This document shows positions 1 to 7,786 of a stretch of DNA of 64,000 nucleotides, one piece after another (within the stretch, counting starts at the first letter, position 1; every line of letters starts with the position of its first letter). A program made the translations under genes and the position numbers. The stretch comes from Streptomyces sp. 2131.1 (lineage in GTDB: Bacteria > Actinomycetota > Actinomycetes > Streptomycetales > Streptomycetaceae), in the NCBI RefSeq assembly GCF_900105515.1, contig NZ_FNSY01000001.1:3100001-3164000 (forward strand), written 5' to 3'. The notes below the pieces were generated by a model, which did not search any database, was not told the DNA's origin, and saw only the letters and a program-made list of their open reading frames with translations.

Positions 1-14
1 GGCGCACGCTAGCG

Positions 15-27
15 ATTGTTCAACAAT
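15..27. promoter_or_regulatory. Putative GntR operator 1
   Basis: A perfect 13-bp palindrome, ATTGTTCAACAAT, lies about 100 bp upstream of the gntR-family gene. Its reverse strand reads TTGTTGAACAATCGCTAG, nearly the same as the site at 1039. That orientation suggests it also serves a leftward promoter for a gene beyond the left edge. Operator function is inferred from the duplication and position. Confidence 0.6.
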
Positions 28-125
28 CTGACAAGACCCGGATTGGAGGCCGGGACGCCCGTACGGTTCACTGATCACAGGGTGCGCACCCGCACGACGT
101 GCGCCGGGAAGGCAGGGGACGGGGC

Positions 126-875
126 ATGGCGGAGACTGCGAACGGCCGGACCGTTCCGGACCTCTCGGATCTTTCGGACCCCGCGCCGGACCCCGCATCG
201 GCCCCCGCGTCGGACGGCGCGCCCCTCGCCCGGTCCGGCACCGCCGAGCGGGTCGCGGTCGTCCTCCGGGACCGCATCGCCGCGGGCTACTTCCCGCCGG
301 GCAGCCGGCTCTCCGAGGAGAGCATCAGCGGCGCCCTCGCGGTGTCCCGGAACACCCTGCGCGAGGCGTTCCGCCTGCTCTCGCACGAACGCCTCCTGGA
401 ACACCGGCTCAACAAGGGCGTCTTCGTCCGCGTCCTCGCCGTCGACGACCTGATCGACATCTACCGGGTCCGGCTCCTCGTCGAGTGCGCCGCCCTGCGG
501 AACCTGGGCGAGCCGCCGTACGACCTGACGGACGTCGAGGCGGCCGTGTCCACGGGCGAGCAGGCGGCGCAGGCGGGCGACTGGGCGGTCTGCTCGACCG
601 CGAACATCCGCTTTCACCAGGCCCTGGCCGGACTCGCGAACAGTCCCCGCACCGACGAGCTGATGCGCAGCGTCCTCGCGGAACTCCGGCTGGCGTTCCA
701 CGTGATGGCCGACCCGCGCAGGTTCCACGAGCCCTACCTCTCCCGCAACAGGGAGATCACCAACCGGCTCACCGAGGGCGACGCGGCGGGCGCGGAGCGG
801 ATGCTCGCCTTCTACCTGGAGGACTCACGGCGCCAGCTGGCGGAGGCGTACGCGGAGCGCCTGACCGCGCGCTAG
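126..875 (+). CDS. GntR-family transcriptional regulator (FCD type)
   Basis: The 249-residue protein has an N-terminal winged helix around residues 40-105 (AVSRNTLREAFRLL recognition region, LNKGVFVRVL wing). A helical ligand-binding FCD domain follows, beginning near DDLIDIYRVRLLVE. FCD regulators usually sense small organic acids or amino-acid derivatives. I chose the ATG at 126, which has a purine-rich GGGGACGGGG just upstream, over the GTG at 99, which has none. The first 35 residues are a Pro/Ala/Ser-rich tail. Matching TTGTTCAACAA palindromes lie upstream of this gene and of the next operon, so it probably represses itself and the DUF969-DUF979 genes. The ligand is unknown. Confidence 0.9.
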   Translation: MAETANGRTVPDLSDLSDPAPDPASAPASDGAPLARSGTAERVAVVLRDRIAAGYFPPGSRLSEESISGALAVSRNTLREAFRLLSHERLLEHRLNKGVFVRVLAVDDLIDIYRVRLLVECAALRNLGEPPYDLTDVEAAVSTGEQAAQAGDWAVCSTANIRFHQALAGLANSPRTDELMRSVLAELRLAFHVMADPRRFHEPYLSRNREITNRLTEGDAAGAERMLAFYLEDSRRQLAEAYAERLTAR

Positions 876-1038
876 CCGGGTCCGGCACCGCCCGGCCGAC
901 GGGCGCCCCGGCGCTCCCGCACACCGAACGTTCCACGATCCTTCCGGCCCCAGGACGGGGCGCCTCCTACGGAGACAAGGCTCGCGACGCCCTTCGCCGG
1001 ACCGTCGACACATTCGTGTACCCCACACCCTTGTGTGT

Positions 1039-1049
1039 TTGTTGAACAA
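1039..1049. promoter_or_regulatory. Putative GntR operator 2
   Basis: The palindrome TTGTTGAACAA is the exact reverse complement of the core of the site at 15-27, and the following bases ATCGC are also shared. It lies about 85 bp upstream of the DUF969 start, next to a possible -10 (TAGGGT). It probably lets the neighbouring GntR protein control the downstream operon. Confidence 0.6.
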
Positions 1050-1134
1050 TCGCCTAGGGTCTCGCGAAATACCCCCGTCCTGTCAGGACCGCGCAGCCTC
1101 GCCTGCACGTCCATGCGCGGAAGAAGGCCGACGC

Positions 1135-1866
1135 GTGATCGTTCTCCTCGGCGTGCTCGTGGTGATCCTCGGATTCGCCACCCGCCGCAATCCCCTCCTC
1201 GTGGTGGGCGTCGCCGGCATCGTCACCGGGCTGCTCGGCAAGCTCTCCCCGCAGGAAGTGCTCGCCTCGTTCGGCAACAGCTTCGCCTCCGCGCGTTCGG
1301 TGACCGTCTTCGTCATCACCCTGCCCGTCATCGGACTGCTGGAGCGGTACGGACTCCAGGAGCAGGCCCGTACGCTCATCGGGAAGCTGGGCAAGCTCAC
1401 CACCGGCCGCTTCCTGGCGCTCTACCTGCTGATCCGGCAGCTCACCGCCTCCGTCGGCCTCACCAGCATCGGCGGACCCGCACAGAGCGTCCGACCGCTG
1501 ATCGCCCCCATGGCCGAGGCCGCGGCCGAGGCGAAGGCCGGGCGCCCGCTGCCGCAGAAGCTGCGCGAGAAGGTCCGCTCGCACGCGTCCGGCGCCGACA
1601 CCATCGGCGTGTTCTTCGGCGAGGACTGCTTCATCGCCATCGGATCGATCCTGCTGATCACCGGCTTCGTGAACTCCACCTACGACCAGCACCTCGAACC
1701 CCTGCACCTCGCCCTGTGGGCCATCCCCTCCGCGATCTGCGCCTTCCTGATCCACGGGGCCCGACTGCTCCACCTCGACCGGCAGCTGGAGCGCGAACTC
1801 GCCGTCGCCGCCGCCGAGAACGACCTGACGGGCCTCGCCGAGGTCCGGACGGAGGACGCCAAGTGA
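1135..1866 (+). CDS. DUF969 family membrane protein
   Basis: A 243-residue integral membrane protein beginning with hydrophobic segments (MIVLLGVLVVILGFATR) and with further membrane spans near residues 25-45, 60-80, 165-185 and 195-215. It matches DUF969, which is nearly always encoded beside DUF979; together they resemble a two-part organic-acid or amino-acid-derivative permease. The GTG start at 1135 is preceded by GGAAGAAGG. Its stop overlaps the DUF979 start (GTGA), so the two are translationally coupled. In other bacteria, as I recall, the pair sits near pyroglutamate genes; the substrate here is unknown. Confidence 0.85.
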   Translation: MIVLLGVLVVILGFATRRNPLLVVGVAGIVTGLLGKLSPQEVLASFGNSFASARSVTVFVITLPVIGLLERYGLQEQARTLIGKLGKLTTGRFLALYLLIRQLTASVGLTSIGGPAQSVRPLIAPMAEAAAEAKAGRPLPQKLREKVRSHASGADTIGVFFGEDCFIAIGSILLITGFVNSTYDQHLEPLHLALWAIPSAICAFLIHGARLLHLDRQLERELAVAAAENDLTGLAEVRTEDAK

Positions 1867-2831
1867 TCAAGTCCGAGTACTTCTTCTGGCTCGTGGGCGC
1901 GGTGTTCCTCGTCATGGCCGCGCAGATGGCCATGGACCGCACCAACCCGAAGCGCTTCGGCTCGGCCGGCTTCTGGGGCCTGCTGGGCGCCGCGTTCTTC
2001 TACTCGACCGGGGTCGTCGACAAGTCCCTCCCCGCCGAACCCCTGGGCGTCGCCGTCCTCGTCCTGATCGTCCTGGGCGGCTTCGGCCTCACCGGCAAGG
2101 GCGCGTCGCACACGCCGTCCCGGGAGAAGCGCGCCGCCTCCGCCGCCCTCCTCGGCAACAAGCTGTTCCTGCCGGCGCTCACCATCCCCGTCGTCGCGAT
2201 GATCTGCGCGACGCTCGTGAAGAACTGGAAGATCGACGGCGAACCCGTCCTGGAGCCGGGTTACGAGACCATCCTCGGCCTGGGCGTCGGCGCCGTCGCC
2301 GCGCTGGCCGTGGGCATGCTGCTGCTGCGCGAGCGCAAGATCTCCGTACCGCTGCACGCCGGCCGCAACATGCTCGAATCGATGGGCTGGGCGCTGCTCC
2401 TGCCGCAGCTGCTCTCCGTGCTCGGCTCGATCTTCCAGTCCGCGGGCGTCGGCGAGCAGGTCGGCAGGATCACCGAGGCGGTCCTGCCGGACGGCCAGAA
2501 GTTCGTCGCCGTCGCCGTGTACTGCTGCGGCATGGCGCTGTTCACCATCGTCATGGGCAACGCCTTCGCGGCGTTCCCGGTGATGACCGCCGCGATCGGC
2601 TGGCCGGTCCTCATCCAGCAGATGCACGGCAACACCCCGGCGATCCTCGCCATCGGAATGCTCTGCGGCTTCTGCGGCACCCTCGTCACGCCGATGGCCG
2701 CCAACTTCAACCTGGTCCCCGCGGCCCTGCTCGAACTCAAGGACCAGTACGGCCCGATCAAGGCCCAGCTCCCCACGGCCGCGGCCCTGCTGGTCTGCAA
2801 CATCGCGATCATGGCCCTGTTCGCCTTCTGA
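1863..2831 (+). CDS. DUF979 family membrane protein
   Basis: A 322-residue polytopic membrane protein with roughly nine hydrophobic segments. It begins MIKSEYFFWLVGAVFLVM and contains the conserved C-terminal stretch GMLCGFCGTLVTPMAANFN. It matches DUF979, the partner of DUF969. The GTG start overlaps the DUF969 stop by four bases, implying coupled synthesis and a stable complex. It is the second gene of the operon presumed to be controlled by the upstream GntR protein. Transport of a small anionic metabolite is the most likely role, but the substrate cannot be read from sequence. Confidence 0.85.
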   Translation: MIKSEYFFWLVGAVFLVMAAQMAMDRTNPKRFGSAGFWGLLGAAFFYSTGVVDKSLPAEPLGVAVLVLIVLGGFGLTGKGASHTPSREKRAASAALLGNKLFLPALTIPVVAMICATLVKNWKIDGEPVLEPGYETILGLGVGAVAALAVGMLLLRERKISVPLHAGRNMLESMGWALLLPQLLSVLGSIFQSAGVGEQVGRITEAVLPDGQKFVAVAVYCCGMALFTIVMGNAFAAFPVMTAAIGWPVLIQQMHGNTPAILAIGMLCGFCGTLVTPMAANFNLVPAALLELKDQYGPIKAQLPTAAALLVCNIAIMALFAF

Positions 2832-2896
2832 ACCACCGCGCCCGTCCCCGTACGGCTCCGACCCGAGCACCCCGCCCACCCTCTGGAGTGACCCCG

Positions 2897-3925
2897 ATGT
2901 CCCCCGCGCTCCCCGCCGCGTACGCCGTCCCCTTCGCCGAACTGGCCCTCGCCAACGTCGTACGCGAATACCCCAACGCCCCGGCCCACCTGTACGCCGG
3001 GCCCGAGGAGCTGGTCGAGCCCCGCGTACTGCACCCCGCGTTCTACGGCGGGTACGACTGGCACTCCACGGTGCACATGCACTGGCTGCTCGTCCGGCTG
3101 TTGCGCCGCTTCGCGCCCACCGGCGACCTCCCCGCCACCCTCACCACCCGCGTCCGGGAGGTGCTGGACACGCACCTCACCCCGGAGAACCTCGCCGTCG
3201 AGGCGGCCTACCTGCGCGGACGCCCGCACTTCGAGCGCCCCTACGGCTGGGCGTGGCTGGTGGCGCTGGCGGCCGAGTGCCGCGCGTCCGGCACCCCGGA
3301 GGGCGACCGCTGGGCCGACGCGCTCGCCCCCGCCGTCGGGGCGGTCGGCGACCTCCTCACCGGCTGGCTGCCCCGGGCCACGTACCCGATCCGGCACGGC
3401 GTCCACCCCAACAGCGCCTTCGGCCTGGGGCTCGTCCTGGACGCGGGCGAGCGCGCCGGGCTGTCCGGGGCGGTCCTGGAGGCGGTGGCGGACCGGCTCC
3501 GCGACTGGTTCTCCGGGGACCACGACGCCCCCGTCCACTGGGAACCGTCCGGGCAGGACTTCCTCTCCCCGGCCCTGACCGAGGCGGACGCGATGCGCCG
3601 CGTGCTGCCCGCCGACGCGTTCCGGAGCTGGCTGGCCGGGTTCCTGCCGGAGCTGACCACGTCCCCGCTGCTCACCCCGCCCGTCGTCTCCGACCACGCC
3701 GACCCGCAGATCGGCCACCTGCTCGGCCTCACGCTCAGCCGGGCGGCGGCGCTCCGCACGATCGGCGACGCGCTGGGCGAGGGGCCCGCCCGCGACGCCC
3801 TGGCCGCCGCCGCCGAGGCGCACCTCGCCGCGGGGCTGCCTACGGTCTCCTCCGGCGACTTCAGCTCGGACCACTGGCTGGCCACCTACGCCGCCCTGGC
3901 CCTGGACACCCCGCCCGGCCACTGA
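2897..3925 (+). CDS. DUF2891 family protein
   Basis: A 342-residue soluble protein with no signal peptide or membrane segment. It carries DUF2891 hallmarks: the early HPAFYGGYDWHSTVHMHWLL segment, a mid-region RPYGWAWLVALA and a C-terminal SSGDFSSDHWLATYA. The repeated helices and aromatic/His-rich motifs resemble alpha/alpha-barrel enzymes, but no reaction is established that I know of. The ATG at 2897 has CTGGAG eight bases upstream and is preferred to the GTG at 2888. It sits 65 bp after DUF979 in the same direction and probably acts on whatever that transporter imports. Confidence 0.8.
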   Translation: MSPALPAAYAVPFAELALANVVREYPNAPAHLYAGPEELVEPRVLHPAFYGGYDWHSTVHMHWLLVRLLRRFAPTGDLPATLTTRVREVLDTHLTPENLAVEAAYLRGRPHFERPYGWAWLVALAAECRASGTPEGDRWADALAPAVGAVGDLLTGWLPRATYPIRHGVHPNSAFGLGLVLDAGERAGLSGAVLEAVADRLRDWFSGDHDAPVHWEPSGQDFLSPALTEADAMRRVLPADAFRSWLAGFLPELTTSPLLTPPVVSDHADPQIGHLLGLTLSRAAALRTIGDALGEGPARDALAAAAEAHLAAGLPTVSSGDFSSDHWLATYAALALDTPPGH

Positions 3926-3954
3926 CCGCCCGGGGCACCCCCTACCCTCGGGGC

Positions 3955-4602
3955 ATGGACGACATGGCCCAGGCCCTCCGCACCCGCTGGCAGGACGCAC
4001 TCCTCGCGGCCCGGGCCGGTGCGGAGGGGCCCGACCCGCTTCCGTACGCCGACAATCTCCTCGCCCGCTGGGCCGAGCCGCAGCGCAAGTACCACACGAC
4101 CGCGCACCTGGCGGCGGTGCTCGACCGGATCGACACGCTCGCCGGGCACGCCGCCGACGCGGACGCCGTACGCCTCGCGGCCTGGTTCCACGACGCGGTC
4201 TACCGCCCCGACCGGTCGGAGAACGAGGAGCGCAGCGCGGTCCTCGCCGAGCGGGCGCTGCCGGAGGCGGGGGTGTCCGAGGCGGTCACCGGGGAGGTCG
4301 CCCGGCTGGTCCGGCTCACCGTCACGCACGACCCGGCCGTCGGCGACACCAACGGCGAGGTGCTGTGCGACGCGGATCTGGCGATCCTGGCGGCGCCGCC
4401 GAAGGAGTACGCGGAATACGCGGCGCAGGTCCGCGAAGAGTACGGCTTCGTGCCGGAGGAGGCGTTCCGGGAGGGCCGGGCGGCGGTCCTGCGGCAGCTC
4501 CTCGGGCTGCCGAGGCTGTTCCGTACGCCGTTCGGGACGGCCGAGTGGGAGCCGAAGGCGCGGCAGAACCTGCTGACGGAGCTGGAGCTGCTCACGCGCT
4601 GA
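3955..4602 (+). CDS. HD-domain protein (predicted metal-dependent phosphohydrolase)
   Basis: A 215-residue cytosolic protein. Metal-ligand motifs of the HD superfamily are visible: KYHTTAHL near residue 45, then WFHDAVYRP (the HD pair) and a later CDADLAIL aspartate. This subgroup of short HD proteins is common in actinomycetes and has no defined substrate; nucleotides are plausible. TACCCT lies six bases before the ATG, typical of a leaderless message. Confidence 0.75.
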   Translation: MDDMAQALRTRWQDALLAARAGAEGPDPLPYADNLLARWAEPQRKYHTTAHLAAVLDRIDTLAGHAADADAVRLAAWFHDAVYRPDRSENEERSAVLAERALPEAGVSEAVTGEVARLVRLTVTHDPAVGDTNGEVLCDADLAILAAPPKEYAEYAAQVREEYGFVPEEAFREGRAAVLRQLLGLPRLFRTPFGTAEWEPKARQNLLTELELLTR

Positions 4603-4642
4603 GGCGGGAATTCCCGGGTCCCGGCCCGTGTTGGGTGCTGTT

Positions 4643-5902
4643 ATGCCTGACTCAGCCGCGCGCGGCCGCTCCCCTATGCCCCTGGCCGTCTACATCCTCG
4701 GCCTCTCGGTCTTCGCCCTGGGCACGAGCGAGTTCATGCTCTCCGGGCTGCTGCCGCCGATCGCCGATGACATGGACGTGTCGATTCCGCGCGCCGGACT
4801 CCTCATATCCGCGTTCGCGATCGGCATGGTGGTCGGCGCCCCGCTGCTCGCCGTGGCCACGCTGCGGCTGCCGCGCCGGACGACGCTGATCGCGCTGATC
4901 TCGGTCTTCGGCCTCGGCCAGGTCGCGGGCGCGCTGGCGCCGACGTACGAGGTGCTGTTCGCGTCCCGCGTGGTCAGCGCGTTCGCGTGCGCCGGTTTCT
5001 GGGCCGTCGGGGCGGCCGTCGCCATCGCGATGGTGCCGGTGAACGCGCGGGCGCGGGCCATGGCCGTGATGATCGGCGGGCTGTCCATCGCGAACGTGCT
5101 GGGCGTCCCGCTCGGGGCGTTCCTCGGCGAGAACCTGGGCTGGCGGTCCGCGTTCTGGGCGGTCGGCGCGGCGTCGGCGGTGGCTCTGGTCGGGGTGGTG
5201 ACGCTGATTCCGCGTATCCCGCTCCCGGACGAGAAGCCGCAGCTCAAGCGCGAGATGGGCATCTACCGCGACCGGCAGGTGTGGTTGTCGATCGTGATCA
5301 CCGCGCTCGCGGCGGGCGGCGTCTTCTGCGCGTTCAGCTACCTCGCGCCGCTGCTGACGGACGTGGCCGGGCTCGACTCCGGCTGGGTGCCGACCGTGCT
5401 GGCGCTGTTCGGGGTGGGCGCGCTGGTCGGTACGACGATCGGCGGCCGGGTCGCTGACGCGCACCTCTTCGGGGTGCTGCTGAGCGGGATCGCGGCGTCG
5501 ACGGTGTTCCTGGCGGCACTGGCGCTGTTCGCGTCGAACCAGGCGGCCGTGATCACGCTGTCGTTCCTGCTGGGCCTGTCGGCGTTCTACACCGCCCCGG
5601 CGCTCAACGCCCGGATGTTCAACGTGGCGGGTGCCGCCCCGACGCTGGCGGGCGCGACCACGACGGCCGCGTTCAACCTGGGCAACACGGGCGGCCCCTG
5701 GCTGGGCGGCACGGTGATCGACGCGGACTTCGGCTTCGCGGCGACGGCCTGGGCGGGCGCCGCGATGACGGTGGCGGCGCTGGTGGCCGTGGTGTTCTCG
5801 CTGCGCCTCCAGCGCTCGCGCGCCTCGGCGTCCTCCCGGCTGGTGGCGCAGGGTTCGCCCAAGGCGGCGCCGGTGGAGTCTTCGGAGTGCGCCACGGGCT
5901 GA
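4643..5902 (+). CDS. MFS transporter, Cmx/CmlR-like drug exporter family
   Basis: A 419-residue transporter with twelve predicted membrane helices. It opens with the family signature LAVYILGLSVFALGTSEFML and has the motif C-like region GAAVAIAMVPVNARARAM. This DHA1 subgroup includes chloramphenicol and sugar-efflux exporters, so the likely role is drug or metabolite efflux; the substrate is unproven. The start is uncertain: the ATG at 4643 is chosen, with a GTG at 4628 and another ATG at 4676 as alternatives. It stands alone between the HD gene and a convergent small gene. Confidence 0.85.
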   Translation: MPDSAARGRSPMPLAVYILGLSVFALGTSEFMLSGLLPPIADDMDVSIPRAGLLISAFAIGMVVGAPLLAVATLRLPRRTTLIALISVFGLGQVAGALAPTYEVLFASRVVSAFACAGFWAVGAAVAIAMVPVNARARAMAVMIGGLSIANVLGVPLGAFLGENLGWRSAFWAVGAASAVALVGVVTLIPRIPLPDEKPQLKREMGIYRDRQVWLSIVITALAAGGVFCAFSYLAPLLTDVAGLDSGWVPTVLALFGVGALVGTTIGGRVADAHLFGVLLSGIAASTVFLAALALFASNQAAVITLSFLLGLSAFYTAPALNARMFNVAGAAPTLAGATTTAAFNLGNTGGPWLGGTVIDADFGFAATAWAGAAMTVAALVAVVFSLRLQRSRASASSRLVAQGSPKAAPVESSECATG

Positions 5903-5936
5903 GAGGTCTCATGGGCTGAGCCGGGCGGTCCGGGGG

Positions 5937-6021
5937 CAGGCCGGTCAGGGGCCGGGCGTATAGGGGGCAGGCCGGTCAGGGGCCGGGCGTATAGGGGACA
6001 GGCCGGTCAGGGGCCGGGCGT
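5937..6021. repeat. 31-bp tandem repeat, about 2.7 copies
   Basis: Units beginning CAGGCCGGTCAGGGGCCGGG start at 5937, 5968 and 5999, a period of 31 bp; the last is partial. The array covers the 3' end and stop codon of the leftward DUF4031 gene, so copies of that gene's tail (reading PDRPVPYTPGP) lie beyond its stop. It looks like replication-slippage expansion. Confidence 0.85.
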
Positions 6022-6275
6022 CCCTTGGGCCGCCGCAGGCCCGCCGCCGTGAGCCGCCGGACCAGCTCCTTCGAGCCGATCTCCCGCGCCCCGGCCCGTA
6101 CCGCGTCCTCGTAGCGCGCGGACGGGATGTCGTAGTGGTCGCGCTCGAAGGCGCGCGCCGGGGCGCCGATGGAAGCGGCGAAGGCGTGCAGTTCCTCGAA
6201 GGAGACGTCGCTGACCAGGTGCGACCAGAGCCGCCCGTGTCCGGGCCAGGTCGGCGGGTCGATGTAGAGCGTCAT
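5976..6275 (-). CDS. DUF4031 domain-containing protein
   Basis: A 99-residue protein starting MTLYIDPPTWPGHGRLWSHL, the conserved N-terminus of DUF4031. It continues with HAFAASIGAPARAFERDHYD, shared by this family of small cytosolic proteins of unknown function. The final residues and stop lie in a 31-bp repeat array, so the C-terminal tail has probably been reshaped by slippage. The start is 12 bp downstream of the neighbouring zinc-ribbon-like gene on the same strand, suggesting co-transcription. Confidence 0.8.
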   Translation of the reverse strand: MTLYIDPPTWPGHGRLWSHLVSDVSFEELHAFAASIGAPARAFERDHYDIPSARYEDAVRAGAREIGSKELVRRLTAAGLRRPKGRPAPDRPVPYTPGP

Positions 6276-6287
6276 CGGTTCACCGCG

Positions 6288-6671
6288 TCATCGCCGGAGT
6301 ATGCCGCTGAGCGCGCCGACCGGCGCGACCGCCACCGCGGCCTTGGTGCAGACCCAGTGCGGGTGCGGCCCGAGCTCCGGCTCGACGTCCAGCGCGTGCG
6401 GGTCGCCCGCGTCGCAGACCGGGCACAGCGGCCAGCGGCCGTACTTCTCCAGGAGCGCGTCCTGCACGTCCTGGGCGACCAGGCCCACGACGAACTCGGC
6501 GCCCTGCGGCCACTGCTCGACCCACCAGCGGCGGTGCGTCACGGCGTCCTCGACCATCGAGACGATCTGCGCCTCGGCGACGTCACCGGCGGCGAGGTCG
6601 GCCATGACGAGGGCGCGGGCGGTGTGCAGCGCCTGCTCCAGGCGGTCGGGCTCCGGTGGGTTCTGCTCCAT
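6288..6671 (-). CDS. Small hypothetical protein with a zinc-ribbon-like Cys/His cluster
   Basis: A protein of 127 residues (132 if the GTG at 6686 is used). The N-terminal two thirds are helical and acidic. The C-terminus has CPVCDAGDPHALDVE followed by HPHWVC, a Cys2...His/Cys spacing typical of a small zinc-binding knuckle. Homologues occur in streptomycetes without assigned function. It appears to form a two-gene unit with the DUF4031 gene downstream. Confidence 0.6.
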   Translation of the reverse strand: MEQNPPEPDRLEQALHTARALVMADLAAGDVAEAQIVSMVEDAVTHRRWWVEQWPQGAEFVVGLVAQDVQDALLEKYGRWPLCPVCDAGDPHALDVEPELGPHPHWVCTKAAVAVAPVGALSGILRR

Positions 6672-6751
6672 GGACCCATTGTCCACCCGCCCCGTTCCGG
6701 GTCCCAGGGTGCGGTGTCAACGGTTTCTTTCAGAGGTCACACCAAAGGGGG

Positions 6752-6812
6752 TTGACGGGCCCGGGGCTTGAAAATATCTTTCAAAGGTGACCAATGACCT
6801 GAAGGAAAGTTT
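6752..6812 (+). promoter_or_regulatory. murR promoter with overlapping operator dyads
   Basis: TTGACG (6752-6757) and TATCTT (6775-6780) are separated by 17 bp, and the GTG start follows six bases later, so the message should be leaderless. The dyad TTGAAA-N5-TTTCAA (6768-6784) covers the -10. A second dyad, CTGAA-N6-TTTCAG, lies just inside the gene. These are good candidates for MurR/RpiR autoregulatory sites. Confidence 0.6.
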
Positions 6813-7704
6813 CAGTACGGACTCGCCGCCCGCCCCGGCGGCCCTGGCCGCCAAGGTGCGGACGCTGTCGCCGTCGATGACCCGCTCCATGCAGCGCGTC
6901 GCCGAGGCCGTCGCCGGCGACCCGGCGGGCTGCGCCGCCCTGACGGTCACCGGTCTCGCGGAGCTGACCGGCACCAGCGAGGCGACGGTGGTCCGCACCG
7001 CCCGCCTCCTGGGCTACCCCGGCTACCGCGACCTGCGCCTCGCGCTCGCCGGTCTCGCCGCCCACCAGGAGTCCGGCCGCGCCCCCGCCGTCACCGCGGA
7101 CATAGCGGTGGACGACCCGATCGCCGACGTGGTCGCGAAGCTGGCCTACGACGAGCAGCAGACCCTCGCCGACACGGCCGCCGGGCTCGACACGGTGCAG
7201 CTGGGCGCCGCGGTCGCCGCCGCCGCCACGGCCCGCCGGATCGACATCTACGGGGTCGGCGCGTCCTCCCTCGTCGGCCAGGACCTGGCCCAGAAGCTGT
7301 CCCGGATCGGCCTGATCGCCCACTCCCACACGGACCCGCACCTCGCGGTGACCAACGCCGTGCAGCTCCGCTCCGGCGACATGGCCATCGCGATCACGCA
7401 CTCCGGCTCGACGGGCGACGTCATAGAGCCACTGCGCGTCGCCTTCGACCGGGGCGCGACGACCGTCGCGATCACCGGCCGCCCCGACGGCCCCGTCTCG
7501 CAGTACGCCGACCACGTCCTGACGACGTCCACGGCCCGCGAGAGCGAGCTGCGCCCGGCCGCCATGTCGAGCCGCACCAGCCAGCTCCTGGTCGTGGACT
7601 GCCTCTTCATAGGGGTCGCCCAGCGTACGTACGAGACGGCCGCCCCGGCCCTCGCCGCCTCCTACGAGGCACTGGCCCACCGCCACACCCCGCGCACCCG
7701 CTGA
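6787..7704 (+). CDS. murR: MurR/RpiR family transcriptional regulator
   Basis: A 305-residue regulator with an N-terminal RpiR helix-turn-helix (LAELTGTSEATVVRTARLLG, around residues 57-76). A C-terminal SIS domain (IDIYGVGASSLVGQDLAQKL, ITHSGSTGDVIEPL) binds sugar phosphates. It is directly followed by murQ and a PTS EIIBC gene, so the effector is expected to be N-acetylmuramic acid 6-phosphate, as for MurR of other bacteria. The GTG start is only six bases after a TATCTT -10 box. Operator-like dyads overlap this promoter. Confidence 0.88.
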   Translation: MTNDLKESFSTDSPPAPAALAAKVRTLSPSMTRSMQRVAEAVAGDPAGCAALTVTGLAELTGTSEATVVRTARLLGYPGYRDLRLALAGLAAHQESGRAPAVTADIAVDDPIADVVAKLAYDEQQTLADTAAGLDTVQLGAAVAAAATARRIDIYGVGASSLVGQDLAQKLSRIGLIAHSHTDPHLAVTNAVQLRSGDMAIAITHSGSTGDVIEPLRVAFDRGATTVAITGRPDGPVSQYADHVLTTSTARESELRPAAMSSRTSQLLVVDCLFIGVAQRTYETAAPALAASYEALAHRHTPRTR

Positions 7705-7786
7705 CCGTCACCCGGACCCCGTCCGGCAGCCCGCACCCCCGAAGCACCCGCACCCGCACCCGCACGAGAAAGCAGAGCCGCCCTCC

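Noticed and set aside
5937..6021. CRISPR or attachment-site repeats
   Set aside because: Contiguous units without spacers, part of a gene's 3' end, and no integrase nearby.
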